NCBI RefSeq assembly: GCF_003258365.1
Contig: NZ_QHKM01000005.1
Location: 186,001 to 250,000 of the forward strand
Length of the DNA stretch: 64,000 nucleotides
Reading direction: 5' to 3'
DNA from: Hymenobacter edaphi
GTDB taxonomy: Bacteria; Bacteroidota; Bacteroidia; Cytophagales; Hymenobacteraceae
How positions within the stretch are numbered: the stretch's first letter is position 1; the number at the start of each line of letters is the position of its first letter. Under the pieces are notes generated by a model that did no database searches, was not told the DNA's origin, and saw nothing but the letters and a program-made list of their open reading frames with translations. Of this stretch, positions 1 through 8,238 are shown one piece after another. Made by a program: the position numbers and the translations under genes.

Positions 1-424
1 GGGCGGGCAGAACCCAACAAAAAACCTCCCGACGCCGGAGCATCGAAAGGCCAACGCAGCCGGGCAAACCACCCGCGCGGGTGGCCTGGCGCGCCGCGCA
101 ACGAGGGAAGCCCGGGGCAGTGAGCGGCGCCCCGGCGGCGGGCAACCGGTGGCGCGTTATTTTCCGGCGGCCGGGCAGCCGACCGGGCCGGCTTCCTCCT
201 TAGCTTGCGCCGCCCGGGTGGCGGTGGCCGCCGGGCACAGTGGCGTCAGCATGAAGCAGTTGGCCGGCCCGGGCTGGTTGGCAAGCCTACCCGAAAGCCG
301 TGCGCAACTACGGCCGCGCGGGCCCGCAACCCAAACGGCTTTTGGGCACCGCTACTATCTCCATCCCGGCCGCGGCGCACACTAACCCTCTTACGACCAG
401 GGCCTTGCCCACAACCCCGCTACA
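1..424. other. Non-coding left end of window
   Basis: I see no supportable gene here. Short open frames exist (for example 149-385) but are proline/alanine/glycine-rich products of GC-rich sequence without a recognisable domain. A short GC palindrome of the form CCACCCGCGCGGGTGG lies near 70-92. The 5' side of the downstream gene at 425 has no Shine-Dalgarno sequence, as is normal for Bacteroidota. Confidence 0.5.
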
Positions 425-1966
425 ATGCCCAACGGCAGCACCGACCCCGTATTTCAGCTGGTAAAGTCGCTTACGCGCTCCGAGAAGCGGCACTTTCGCC
501 TGTTCAGCGGCCACCAGGGTGCCGCCGAGGACCTGAAGTTTCTGCGGCTGTTCGACGCCCTCGACGGGCTGCCGGCCTACGACGAGGAGCGGATTCTGCG
601 GCAGGTGCCCGCCATCCGGAAGGTGCAGCTGGCCAACCTCAAGGCTAACCTGTACCGGCAGCTGCTCGGCAGCCTGCGCGCGTACCACGCCGGCCAGAAC
701 GTGGACATTCAGCTCCACGAGCAGCTCGACTACGCCCGCGTGCTCTACAACAAGGGCTTCTACCAGCAGGCCCTGCGCATGCTCGACAAAACCAAGCAGC
801 AGGCCCGGCAGCTGCAGCTGCCCCACGTGGCCCTGGCGGCGCTGGATTTCGAGAAGCTGATCGAGGCCCAGTATATCACGCGCAGCCTGCGCGGCCGGGC
901 CGAGGCGCTGGCGGCCGAAGCGCGGGCCGCCGTACAGCAGGTGGCGCAGCAGCACCAGCTTTCCAACGTGGCCCTGGGCATGTACGGCCTCTACCTGCGC
1001 GTAGGCCACGCCCGCAGCCAGGCCGATGCGCAGGGCATCAGCGCCCGGTTTCGGGCCGCGCTGGCGGGCGTCGACGTGAGCCGGGGCGGCTTTTTCGAGC
1101 GGCTGTACTACTACCAGGCCCACGTGTGGTATTACACCATCACCCAGGATTTCCGGGCCTGCTACCGCTACGCGCAGAAGTGGGTGGATTTATTCGAGCA
1201 GGCCCCGGACATGCAGCAGCAGCAGGCCATGCTCTACGTCAAGGGCCTGCACAACCTGCTGGCGGCGCTCTACAACCTACTGTACTACAGCCGGTTCGTG
1301 GCCGTGCTGGCCCGTCTGGAGCAGTTTGCCGCCGCGCTCAGCCGCCCCACGCCCAACCTGGAGGTGCTCCTGTTTCAGTACATCTACACCCACAAAATCA
1401 ACGCGGTATTTCTGGAAGGGCGCTTCACGGCGGGCCTGGGGCTGATGCCCGCGCTGCTGGAGAAGCTGGTGCTTTTCCAGCCCCAGCTCGACTTGCACCG
1501 CCGACTGGTGTTCTACTACAAAATTGCCAGCCTGTACTTCGGCAGCGGGCACTTCCACCGGGCCATCGAGTACCTGAACCGCATTATTCAGTACCGCGAC
1601 GTGACCCTGCGCGAGGACATTCAGTGCTTTGCGCGCATCCTGAACCTGATTGCGCACTACGAGGCCGGCGAAGATGAAATGCTGGACTACCAGATCCGCT
1701 CGGTGTACCGCTTTCTGGGCAGGCTGAACGAGCAGCAGCAGATGCAGATTGAGATTTTCCGCTTTCTGCGCACCGTGGGCCAGCTCACCCCGCCGCAGCT
1801 CAAGGCAGCCTTTATCGACCTGAAAAACCGCCTGCTGGCCATATCCGCCAACCCTTACGAGCGGCGCCCCTTCCTCTACCTCGACATTATTTCCTGGCTG
1901 GAAAGCAAGATTGAGGACCTGCCGGTGGAGCAGGTCATGCAGCGCAAGTTTGCCGGGCTGAAGTAA
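425..1966 (+). CDS. Hypothetical TPR-like helical protein
   Basis: A 513-residue cytoplasmic protein with no signal peptide or membrane segment. It opens with a region containing SLTRSEKRHFR and then consists of helix-rich sequence. Around residues 360-395 a stretch starting YYKIASLYFGSGHFHRAIEY fits a tetratricopeptide-type helical hairpin, so the whole protein is probably an alpha-solenoid scaffold. I do not recognise a named family and cannot assign a function. The start is the ATG at 425. It converges with the downstream minus-strand deaminase, whose stop lies only 3 bp away, with no terminator hairpin between them. Confidence 0.75.
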   Translation: MPNGSTDPVFQLVKSLTRSEKRHFRLFSGHQGAAEDLKFLRLFDALDGLPAYDEERILRQVPAIRKVQLANLKANLYRQLLGSLRAYHAGQNVDIQLHEQLDYARVLYNKGFYQQALRMLDKTKQQARQLQLPHVALAALDFEKLIEAQYITRSLRGRAEALAAEARAAVQQVAQQHQLSNVALGMYGLYLRVGHARSQADAQGISARFRAALAGVDVSRGGFFERLYYYQAHVWYYTITQDFRACYRYAQKWVDLFEQAPDMQQQQAMLYVKGLHNLLAALYNLLYYSRFVAVLARLEQFAAALSRPTPNLEVLLFQYIYTHKINAVFLEGRFTAGLGLMPALLEKLVLFQPQLDLHRRLVFYYKIASLYFGSGHFHRAIEYLNRIIQYRDVTLREDIQCFARILNLIAHYEAGEDEMLDYQIRSVYRFLGRLNEQQQMQIEIFRFLRTVGQLTPPQLKAAFIDLKNRLLAISANPYERRPFLYLDIISWLESKIEDLPVEQVMQRKFAGLK

Positions 1967-1969
1967 GCG

Positions 1970-2695
1970 TCAGCGCAGGTCTTCCGTGCGGGGCAGGCGG
2001 GCCAGAAAGCGCCGGGCGCTGTCGAGCCGCACCTGGTTTTCGGGATGCTGCGCCGTGTAGCGGGCCAGCTGCGCCGCCGCCCGGGCGTAGAGGGCGCGCG
2101 CGGCGGGCCGGGCCAGAAACGGCACGATGCGCGCGGGGCGGTGCCGGGCGTAGGCCGAGTCGAGGGCGCAGGATACGGCGTCGGGGGCCTGGCTGACCTG
2201 CACGGCGCGCGGGTATGGGGCGTAGTGGCCGGGGCCGCAGGCGCGCGAATCGAGCTGCAGGCGCTGCAGGGCGTCGCCGTAGTCCGGGTCGCGCTGACCG
2301 AACACGGTGCGCGTGACCTGGGTGAGCGTCATCATGCCCGAGCACATGGCGCAGGGCTCCAGCGTGGTGTAGATGGTGTAGCCCGACAGGGCCCGCTGCC
2401 GGGTGCGCTGCAGGTAGCTCTGGATCAGCCGCACCTCGCCGTGCTGGGTCTGGTTGCGGGTGGCATTCACGCAGTTGCGCCCCCAGTGCACCACGTAGCC
2501 GTCGGCATTCACCAGCACCGAGCCGATGTTGAAGCCCCGGCTGGAGTCGGGCTGGGCAGTGGTTTGCCAGTCCTGATACACCACGGCGTAGGCCAGCCAG
2601 GCGTACAGCTGGTCCCGCTCGCGCTGCTGCGCAAGGGCCGGCGGGGCGGCCGGCGCAGCCAGTTCGGCCAGCAGGGAGAAAACGGGGAGCAGCAT
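1970..2695 (-). CDS. Zinc-dependent nucleoside/cytidine deaminase-like protein, probably exported
   Basis: The CDA/tRNA-adenosine-deaminase fold signature is complete: HGE (H85, E87 from the ATG at 2695) and PCAMC (C115, C118) supply zinc ligands and the proton-shuttle glutamate. The family hydrolytically deaminates cytosine, adenine or guanine compounds. The ATG at 2695 gives a hydrophobic N-terminus running through LLAELAAPAAPPALAQ, which looks like a signal peptide and is odd for this usually cytoplasmic family. An in-frame TTG at 2770 would add 25 residues but lies inside the terminator hairpin of the upstream desaturase, so I prefer 2695. The length, 241 residues, exceeds the 150-160 of simple deaminases because of a C-terminal helical extension. 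The substrate cannot be read from sequence. Confidence 0.75.
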   Translation of the reverse strand: MLLPVFSLLAELAAPAAPPALAQQRERDQLYAWLAYAVVYQDWQTTAQPDSSRGFNIGSVLVNADGYVVHWGRNCVNATRNQTQHGEVRLIQSYLQRTRQRALSGYTIYTTLEPCAMCSGMMTLTQVTRTVFGQRDPDYGDALQRLQLDSRACGPGHYAPYPRAVQVSQAPDAVSCALDSAYARHRPARIVPFLARPAARALYARAAAQLARYTAQHPENQVRLDSARRFLARLPRTEDLR

Positions 2696-2768
2696 CAGCG
2701 AAGCAGATAGCCGGGCCGGCGGCAGTTGGGCGGCGGGCTGGGCTTTTTTCCAGGTAGCGACAACGGAC

Positions 2769-2798
2769 AAGGGCCGCCACCCGGAGGCAGCGGCCCTT
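2769..2798 (-). terminator. Hairpin after the desaturase
   Basis: Nine-base arms AAGGGCCGC and GCGGCCCTT form a stem just beyond the stop of the desaturase on the minus strand. The trailing T-run is weak. It separates the desaturase from the downstream deaminase. Confidence 0.5.
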
Positions 2799-2826
2799 CA
2801 AAGATAGGCGCGGCGCGGTGCCCGTA

Positions 2827-3900
2827 TCAGGCGCGGCCCAGCTGGCGCAGAAACAGCACGTGCGACAGCACGGCCGAGCGCATGCGCGGGAATTCGTTGT
2901 AAACCACGTCGAATTCCTGGCAGGCCTGCTTGATGATCTGGTTGATGGCCGGGTAATGCACGTGCGAAATCTTGGGAAACAGGTGGTGCTCCACCTGGAA
3001 GTTCAGCCCGCCCAGCAGCCAGGTCACCACCTTGTTGTTGGTGGCGAAGTTGGCCGTGGTCTTGAGCTGGTGCACGGCCCACTCGTCCTCCAGGCTGTAG
3101 GTTTCCTTGTCGGGCACGGGGAAGGTGGCGGGCTCCACGGTGTGGGCCAGCTGAAACACCAGGCTCAGCGAGAAGCCGGCCACGGCGGCAAAGATCAGGA
3201 AGCCGACCACCCAGGCCCCGAGCCCGACCATGTAAATCGGCAGGGCCACGAACAGGGCCAGGTACAGCACTTTGAAGCCCCAGAACGTGAGCTGGTCGCG
3301 CCAGGTCATTTTCTTGAGCGGCACCGAGCCGATGGCGCCCTTGAAGTATTTCTGGTAGTCCATCATCACCACCCAGGCCAGGTAGAACAGCGCGTACAGA
3401 AACCAGAAGTACAGGTGCTGGTAGCGGTGCAGGGCGCGGCGCGGCTGCGTCTCGCTCAGGCGCAGCCAGGGCTGGGCGTCGATGTCGTCGTCCACCCCGT
3501 CGATGTTGGTGTACATGTGGTGGATCAGGTTGTGCTTCATGTTCCACATAAAGCTGTTGCCGCCGAACACGTTCAGGGTGAAGGCCGCGGTCTGGTTCAG
3601 CCACGCGTACTTGGAGAAGGAGCCGTGCGACCCGTCGTGCATCACGTTGAAGCCGATGGCCGCCCCTACCCCACCCATCAGCACGCACTCCACGATGGCC
3701 CAGGCGGTGGGCGGCGTGAAGAACACGAGGTGGATGTAAAGAAACAGCAGCGCGCTGGTGAGCAGGGCCGCTTTGGTGAAGAGCGTGGCGTTGCCGGTCG
3801 GGGCCTTGCCGGCCTGCTCGAAGTACTCGTTGACGCGGCGCTTCAGCTCGTAGTGAAAGGATTCCTTCTGCCGGACGGCGGCGAACTTGGGTACGGACAT
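2827..3900 (-). CDS. Membrane fatty acid (acyl-CoA/acyl-lipid) desaturase
   Basis: An integral-membrane di-iron desaturase of 357 residues. It introduces a double bond into an acyl chain and adjusts membrane fluidity. All three histidine boxes are visible: HDGSH at residues 88-92, HNLIHH at 123-128 and VEHH near residue 300. Hydrophobic segments lie between boxes one and two and again at about 175-240. The residues around the boxes (GVDDDID, VEHHLFPKISH) resemble the linoleoyl-CoA/delta-6-type branch of the family. The ATG at 3900 was chosen because a TACCTTTG promoter box sits 27 nt upstream; a longer frame to 3942 would overlap that box. Regiospecificity is not determinable. Confidence 0.93.
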   Translation of the reverse strand: MSVPKFAAVRQKESFHYELKRRVNEYFEQAGKAPTGNATLFTKAALLTSALLFLYIHLVFFTPPTAWAIVECVLMGGVGAAIGFNVMHDGSHGSFSKYAWLNQTAAFTLNVFGGNSFMWNMKHNLIHHMYTNIDGVDDDIDAQPWLRLSETQPRRALHRYQHLYFWFLYALFYLAWVVMMDYQKYFKGAIGSVPLKKMTWRDQLTFWGFKVLYLALFVALPIYMVGLGAWVVGFLIFAAVAGFSLSLVFQLAHTVEPATFPVPDKETYSLEDEWAVHQLKTTANFATNNKVVTWLLGGLNFQVEHHLFPKISHVHYPAINQIIKQACQEFDVVYNEFPRMRSAVLSHVLFLRQLGRA

Positions 3901-3926
3901 GCGGGTGGGTAAAGGGTATCGGGGCG

Positions 3927-3934
3927 CAAAGGTA
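3927..3934 (-). promoter_or_regulatory. Probable -7 promoter box of the desaturase
   Basis: TACCTTTG on the minus strand matches the Bacteroidota primary-sigma -7 consensus TAnnTTTG and lies 27 nt before the ATG. No clear -33 TTTG at the expected spacing was found. Confidence 0.45.
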
Positions 3935-4056
3935 GGGGGCAAAGCCCGCTTCGCGGCCGGCCGGCCGGAAATCGGGCCGGACCGGGTCCCCAGGCCAGTT
4001 TAGACACGGGCGCGGCTTAAGTCGTTCCGCCCGGCCCGGTTGGCCCGCAATTATTT

Positions 4057-4095
4057 TGTCAAGCAAGCTTTACTTTATGTCAAGAATACTTTACA
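4057..4095 (+). promoter_or_regulatory. Tandem imperfect-palindrome operator
   Basis: Two 18-bp units, TGTCAAGcaagCTTTACt (4057-4074) and TGTCAAGaataCTTTACa (4078-4095), repeat exactly 21 bp apart, about two helical turns. Each is an imperfect 7-4-7 dyad (TGTCAAG opposite CTTTACA). The area is unusually AT-rich and lies 29 nt before the start of the membrane-protein/XRE pair. It is the natural candidate operator for the XRE regulator encoded two genes later; that assignment is inference. Confidence 0.6.
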
Positions 4096-4123
4096 ATTGC
4101 AGCGTACTTAATCCCTCCCTGCT

Positions 4124-4597
4124 ATGCATACCCGTTTTCTGTTTCCGCACCGCTACAAGGCCGTGGGCTGGGTGCTTTTCGCCACCGGGGCCGTGCTGGG
4201 CCTGCTGGCGTGGAACTTCGAGTGGCACCCCTCCTGGTTGAGCTTCGAGCTGCCAGCGTTTGTGCTGCCGCATCCGGTGCTGGGCAAGGACGGCACCCCG
4301 ACCCCGCACAATTTTCTCCCCGAAATCAGCGGGGTTCTGTGCATTATCGGCGCCTTGCTGGCCGCCTGCTCCCGTGAACAGCACGAGGACGAGTTCATTA
4401 TGCGCCTGCGCCTCGATTCGTTGCTGTGGGCCGTGTACGTCAACTACGGGCTGCTCATCCTGGCCCTGCTGCTCACCTACGAGTTTCTTTTTCTCAACCT
4501 GATGGTCTACAGCATGTTCACGCCGCTGGTGCTGTTTCTGCTGCGTTTTCACTACGTGCTGTTTCGCAGCAGCCGCGCCGCCCGCTATGCTGAATAA
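4124..4597 (+). CDS. Small multi-pass membrane protein of unknown function
   Basis: A 157-residue protein with hydrophobic segments near residues 13-30, 64-80, 103-125 and 126-145, suggesting four membrane spans. It overlaps the following XRE regulator gene by 11 nt, so the two are translationally linked. Small membrane proteins encoded with short XRE/YozG-type regulators are a recurring arrangement; the regulator presumably controls the pair. No catalytic motif is visible and I assign no function. Confidence 0.8.
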   Translation: MHTRFLFPHRYKAVGWVLFATGAVLGLLAWNFEWHPSWLSFELPAFVLPHPVLGKDGTPTPHNFLPEISGVLCIIGALLAACSREQHEDEFIMRLRLDSLLWAVYVNYGLLILALLLTYEFLFLNLMVYSMFTPLVLFLLRFHYVLFRSSRAARYAE

Positions 4598-4787
4598 GCT
4601 GAAACTGGCCCGCGTGGCCCTGGGCCTCACGCAGGAAGACGTGGCCCGCCGCATCGGGGTGAGCCGGCAGACCGTCAACGCCATGGAGCAGGCCAAGTAC
4701 GTGCCCTCCACGGTGCTGGCGCTGAAGGTGGCCCAGCTGTTCGGCAAGCCGGTGGAGGAGCTGTTTATCCTGGAAGCGGAAGACTAA
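4587..4787 (+). CDS. XRE-family transcriptional regulator (YozG-like)
   Basis: A 66-residue protein that is almost entirely one helix-turn-helix domain, with LTQEDVARRIGVSRQTV forming the HTH and the tail PVEELFILE typical of the short YozG/XRE group. It starts inside the last codons of the upstream membrane protein (11-nt overlap). It probably binds as a dimer and may autoregulate through the tandem dyads at 4057-4095. The ligand or signal is unknown. Confidence 0.9.
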   Translation: MLNKLKLARVALGLTQEDVARRIGVSRQTVNAMEQAKYVPSTVLALKVAQLFGKPVEELFILEAED

Positions 4788-4895
4788 ACCGCTGCCGATT
4801 TCCCCGGCGCGGCCCCTTTGCGCAGCCAGCCCAAACGGCCCCACCGGCCCGGGGCATTGCCGGTCGGCGGGGCCGTTCGAGCAGCGGGGCCGTTG

Positions 4896-6119
4896 CTACT
4901 GCGGGCCGGCCATATCGGCGGCGGTGCCCACGGGCAGCTCGGGCTGCAGCAGGGGGCGCAGCTCGGAGAAGGGCAAAAACAGGCGGATTTCGCCCTGGGC
5001 AAAGGAGGCAATTTCGTAGGGCGCGTACACGAACACGGCCCCGCCGCTGGTCAAATACACGTTGTGAGTGGCCGGCAGGTGCGGCACAAACAGCGGGCCT
5101 TCCAGCGGGGCATCCGGGGCGAGGCGCAGCTGCCGGCGGGCGGCCCGGTCGAGCAGGGCTACCAGCCGGGGCCGGGCTTCGGGCCGGAAGATGGCCTCGT
5201 AGGGCAGCGGGCGGCCGGTGCGCGTGTCGTAGCTCACCACCCGGGTGCCGTAGCTGCCGTGGGCGCCGCCGGTGTAGCCGTAGTTGAAGTAGCCGATGCT
5301 CAGCAGCGGGGCCTGGTTCCAGTACACGTGCATCAGCTGTTGCTCGTCGTAGCGCAGGGCGTAGCTGGGCAGCGAGTCGCCGGCCATGTCCCGCTGCCGT
5401 TCCCCCGCGTCGAGGCGGTAGTCCTTGGTGTAGGCGGCCAGGCGCTGCTGCCACAGCGCGTCCAGGGCGGGGGCCGGCTGGTTTTCGAGGGTGTCGCCGC
5501 GCAGGTGGCGCAGCAGGTTGTCGCGCAGCCGGCCGGTGGCCAGCCCCACGGGCTGCAGGGCCAGCAGGCGCAGCTGGGCGTGGGGCGAGCTGGCCCGGCC
5601 CGGAAAGGCCGCCACCGAGTCGGCGTAGAACCGGGCAATCAGCTGCAGGCTGCCCAACGGCCGGGCCTCGCGCAGGCGCACGGGCCGGCCGCCCACGGTG
5701 CCCGTCAGCTCCTGGTCTTGCCGGCGCAGGCGCCACACCGGGCCGGCCGGCGCCCCTTCAGCCACGTGCTCGGGGTTGTAGTCGATGAGTACCAGCGAAT
5801 CGGGGGCGTGGCGGACGCCGTAGTCGCCGTTGAGGTCGAAGGGCTGCCCGTCGGGGCCGGCGTAGCTGCCCGTCACCCCGGCCGATTCCGAGTCGTTGGT
5901 GAAGCGGGGCCAGGCCTGCAGCTGCAGCGTGATGCTGTCGGCAGAGCCGGGCAGCAGGCCGCGGTACTGCCGGTACCAGGCGCCGGGCGAATCGGCCGGG
6001 GCGGCGACCGGGCGGGGCGCAGCGGGCGGCGCGGCCGGGTCGGGGGTGGCGGTGTCGTTCTGCCGGGAGTGGCAGGCGGTCAGCAGGGCCAGCAGCAGGG
6101 CGGGGCGGGAAAGGCGCAT
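4896..6119 (-). CDS. DUF3298-type lipoprotein
   Basis: The ATG at 6119 gives a lipoprotein signal with lipobox LLTAC, followed by a proline/alanine-rich linker. The C-terminal half contains GYFNYGYTGGAHGSYGTRVV and the later TGRPLPYEAIF, the typical DUF3298/PdaC-C core, and near the end YEIASFAQGEIRLFLPFSEL matches the end of that domain. The protein is therefore a periplasmic or outer-membrane lipoprotein of 407 residues. PdaC-type proteins in Firmicutes carry an additional deacetylase domain, which I do not see here, so no enzymatic role is claimed. Confidence 0.85.
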   Translation of the reverse strand: MRLSRPALLLALLTACHSRQNDTATPDPAAPPAAPRPVAAPADSPGAWYRQYRGLLPGSADSITLQLQAWPRFTNDSESAGVTGSYAGPDGQPFDLNGDYGVRHAPDSLVLIDYNPEHVAEGAPAGPVWRLRRQDQELTGTVGGRPVRLREARPLGSLQLIARFYADSVAAFPGRASSPHAQLRLLALQPVGLATGRLRDNLLRHLRGDTLENQPAPALDALWQQRLAAYTKDYRLDAGERQRDMAGDSLPSYALRYDEQQLMHVYWNQAPLLSIGYFNYGYTGGAHGSYGTRVVSYDTRTGRPLPYEAIFRPEARPRLVALLDRAARRQLRLAPDAPLEGPLFVPHLPATHNVYLTSGGAVFVYAPYEIASFAQGEIRLFLPFSELRPLLQPELPVGTAADMAGPQ

Positions 6120-6346
6120 AGGCAAGGGTGGCAAGCAAACGGCCAACGCCCGTCGGCCATTCCTACCGGGCTATACGGCGCGGCGCGCAAAATATTTATC
6201 GACTGCGCGGGTCCGTTCACCGCCGATTAACCGGAATTGGTGGCTTGATTGGTCAATATGGCGCTTTTGCTACGTACGCCACGCCGAAACCACGGTCGGG
6301 CTTTGCAAGTATGTCTTGGACGAATCCAACCACAATCAACCACACC

Positions 6347-7225
6347 ATGAGCTTTATCAAAGCGGGCCAGGACGCCCAAGGCAACGACATCAACATTTTC
6401 TACCAGGACTGGGGGCAGGGCGACCCGGTGGTGCTCATCCACGGCTGGCCCGCCGACCACCAGATGTGGGAGCATCAGTCGCACAGCCTGGCCCACTACG
6501 GCAAGCGCGTCATTGCCTACGACCGGCGCGGCTTCGGCAAGTCCGACAAGCCCTGGGGCAGCTACGACTACGACGTGCTGGCCGACGATTTGAAAGCCCT
6601 CCTCGACGGCCTCGACCTGCAGAACGTGACCCTGGTGGGCTTTTCGATGGGCGGCGGCGAAGTGGCCCGCTACATGAGCCGCCACGGCGGGGCCCGCGTG
6701 AGCCGGGTGGCCCTGGTATCGGCCGTGACGCCCTTCCTGCTCAAAACCGACGACAACCCCGACGGCGTGCCGCAAAAGGAATTCGACAAAATCATCGAGG
6801 GCCTGCGCAAGGACCGCCCCGACTTCCTGCAAACCTTCGGCAAGCAGTTTTACGGCGTGGGCGTCGTGAGCAAGCCCGTCAGCCAGGCCACGCTCGACTG
6901 GATGCAGATGCTGTGCCTGCCGGCCGCCCCGCACGCCACCGAGGAGTGCGCCAAGGCCTTTAGCGGCACCGATTTCCGCCAGGACGTGCGCAGCATCAAG
7001 GTGCCCACGCTCATCATCCACGGCACCGACGACCAGACCGTGCCCATCAAATCCAGCGGCGACAAAACGGCCGAGCTGCTGCCCCAGGCCACCTATATCA
7101 AGTACGACGGCGAGCCGCACGGCCTGTTCATCACCGCCAAGGACCGCCTGACCCAGGATTTGCTGGACTTCATCGGCGGCACCGCCGGCGACAACCGCTA
7201 CCAGGTGCGCGAGCCGCTGGTGTAG
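6347..7225 (+). CDS. Alpha/beta hydrolase (non-haem chloroperoxidase/esterase type)
   Basis: A 292-residue alpha/beta hydrolase. The oxyanion region LIHGWPADHQMW, the nucleophile elbow GFSMGGGE (Ser100), the acid in HGTDDQTVP and the late EPHGLF histidine together make the catalytic triad. The sequence around YDRRGFGKSDKPW is characteristic of the arylesterase/cofactor-free haloperoxidase branch, whose members mostly act as esterases in vivo. The ATG at 6347 begins MSFIKAG; a longer upstream frame has no conserved residues. It is convergent with the HNH gene and followed by a 32-bp perfect inverted repeat. Confidence 0.92.
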   Translation: MSFIKAGQDAQGNDINIFYQDWGQGDPVVLIHGWPADHQMWEHQSHSLAHYGKRVIAYDRRGFGKSDKPWGSYDYDVLADDLKALLDGLDLQNVTLVGFSMGGGEVARYMSRHGGARVSRVALVSAVTPFLLKTDDNPDGVPQKEFDKIIEGLRKDRPDFLQTFGKQFYGVGVVSKPVSQATLDWMQMLCLPAAPHATEECAKAFSGTDFRQDVRSIKVPTLIIHGTDDQTVPIKSSGDKTAELLPQATYIKYDGEPHGLFITAKDRLTQDLLDFIGGTAGDNRYQVREPLV

Positions 7226-7234
7226 GCTGTTTGT

Positions 7235-7316
7235 AGGGCAAGAGGGTATGGGGGTAGGAGGGTCTGAGTTACCGAGCAATAACCCAGACCCTCCTACCCC
7301 CATACCCTCTTGCCCT
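7235..7316. repeat. Perfect 32-bp inverted repeat with heptad-periodic arms
   Basis: The left arm 7235-7266 and right arm 7285-7316 are exact reverse complements, separated by 18 nt. Read in sevens the left arm is GGGCAAG AGGGTAT GGGGGTA plus a similar remainder, so the arm itself is a degenerate 7-nt tandem repeat. It lies between two convergent genes. Confidence 0.85.
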
Positions 7317-7334
7317 TCACAAGCTCTTGCTCAA

Positions 7335-7371
7335 TAAAAAAACCGGAGCAGCTGCCGCTACGCCGGTTTTT
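7335..7371. terminator. Bidirectional rho-independent terminator
   Basis: Arms AAAAACCGG and CCGGTTTTT flank a short GC-rich centre, with A- and T-runs on the two sides, between the convergent hydrolase and HNH genes. It abuts the HNH stop codon. Confidence 0.75.
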
Positions 7372-7865
7372 CAGTTTAGGTACGCGTGCCAGGTCTGGTC
7401 GATGGTGCCGGCACTGAGCTTGAGAAAACTCGAGAGGGTGGGTTTCCTGGGCTTCTGCCTGACGATGAGGCCCGCCTCTTCGGGGGTGCGGTGGCCTTTG
7501 GAGTGGTTGCAGCGGGCGCAGGCCGTGAGCAGGTTGCCCCAGCTGGAGTCGCCCCCGCGGCTGCGGGGCAGCACGTGGTCGAGGGTCAGGTTCTTGGTCG
7601 AGCCGCAATACTGGCACTGAAACCCGTCGCGCTTCATGATGTTGTGGCGGCTCAGGGCAATGCCCTTGTAGGGCACGCGCACGTAGCGCTGCAGCTTGAT
7701 GATGCTGGGTTTGGGGTACGCCATGCTGACGGTACGCAGGAAAGCCCCCTCCTTATTGGCAATCAACTCGGCTTTGTCGAGGTAAAGCAACACGAAGGCC
7801 TTCTGTACGCTGCACAGGGTAATAGCGGTGTAGTCGCCATTGAGCACAAGCACTTTTTGATCCAT
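7371..7865 (-). CDS. HNH endonuclease
   Basis: A 164-residue HNH nuclease-family protein. Zinc ligands are in CQYC (C84, C87) and CARC (C116, C119); the active-site DH pair is in LTLDHVLPRSRGG (D96, H97), and N111 and N120 complete the HNH core. The N-terminal MDQKVLVLNGDYTAI is typical of a widespread stand-alone chromosomal HNH family in Bacteroidota. It may nick or cut DNA, but its cellular role is not established and there is no adjacent methylase or phage gene. ATG at 7865. Confidence 0.92.
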   Translation of the reverse strand: MDQKVLVLNGDYTAITLCSVQKAFVLLYLDKAELIANKEGAFLRTVSMAYPKPSIIKLQRYVRVPYKGIALSRHNIMKRDGFQCQYCGSTKNLTLDHVLPRSRGGDSSWGNLLTACARCNHSKGHRTPEEAGLIVRQKPRKPTLSSFLKLSAGTIDQTWHAYLN

Positions 7866-8238
7866 ACGCGCGGTGGTGGTAAGCAGCCGGAACTAGCGGT
7901 AAGCTAGGGGTTTCCGGCTGATTTAGCAACCACGCAGCCAGGGCCTTGGTTCAAAGCGGGAAGCCGGCCGGGGCGGCCGCCCTGGCGGCCACCCCGGCCG
8001 GCGTTGCGAGGACAAAGGGCATTCCGCGTATCAACCGGCGTCAAGCGGTCCTGTACAACGCGCCGCCGCTGCAACGCCCCAACCGCAAACCTGCAGGAAC
8101 GAAACCCGCCCCGCCCAAAACCATGTAGCGCTGGTTTCGGGCGGGGCGGGCTTGGGTTGGGGCCAGCTGTAGCGGCGGTGCTGCTGGAGCAACGCTTGCT
8201 TCGGCTACGCCTCGCAATGACCGTGGGGTGAGCCGCCG
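7866..8238. other. Gene-free gap with strong hairpins
   Basis: No gene is seen. A 19-bp stem with one mismatch lies at 7963-8002 (arms GCCGGCCGGGGCGGCCGCC and its near-complement), and a second at 8105-8150. The right half belongs to an element of about 145 bp that recurs near 46080. Confidence 0.6.
8080..8224 (-). repeat. Dispersed palindromic element, copy 1
   Basis: On the minus strand it begins CGGTCATTGCGAGG, continues through CACCGCCGCTACAGCTGG and ends with a 19-bp hairpin (8105-8123 with 8132-8150, one mismatch). The same blocks occur in the same order from 46080, so the two copies are inverted relative to each other. Confidence 0.7.

Noticed and set aside
149-385. Small open frame before the first gene
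   Set aside because: No homologous-looking motif, no promoter box and a composition expected of random GC-rich DNA.
7371-7865. HNH nuclease as part of a restriction or phage defence system
   Set aside because: Neighbours are ordinary metabolic and murein genes; no methylase, helicase or phage gene is near, so only a stand-alone HNH call is supported.
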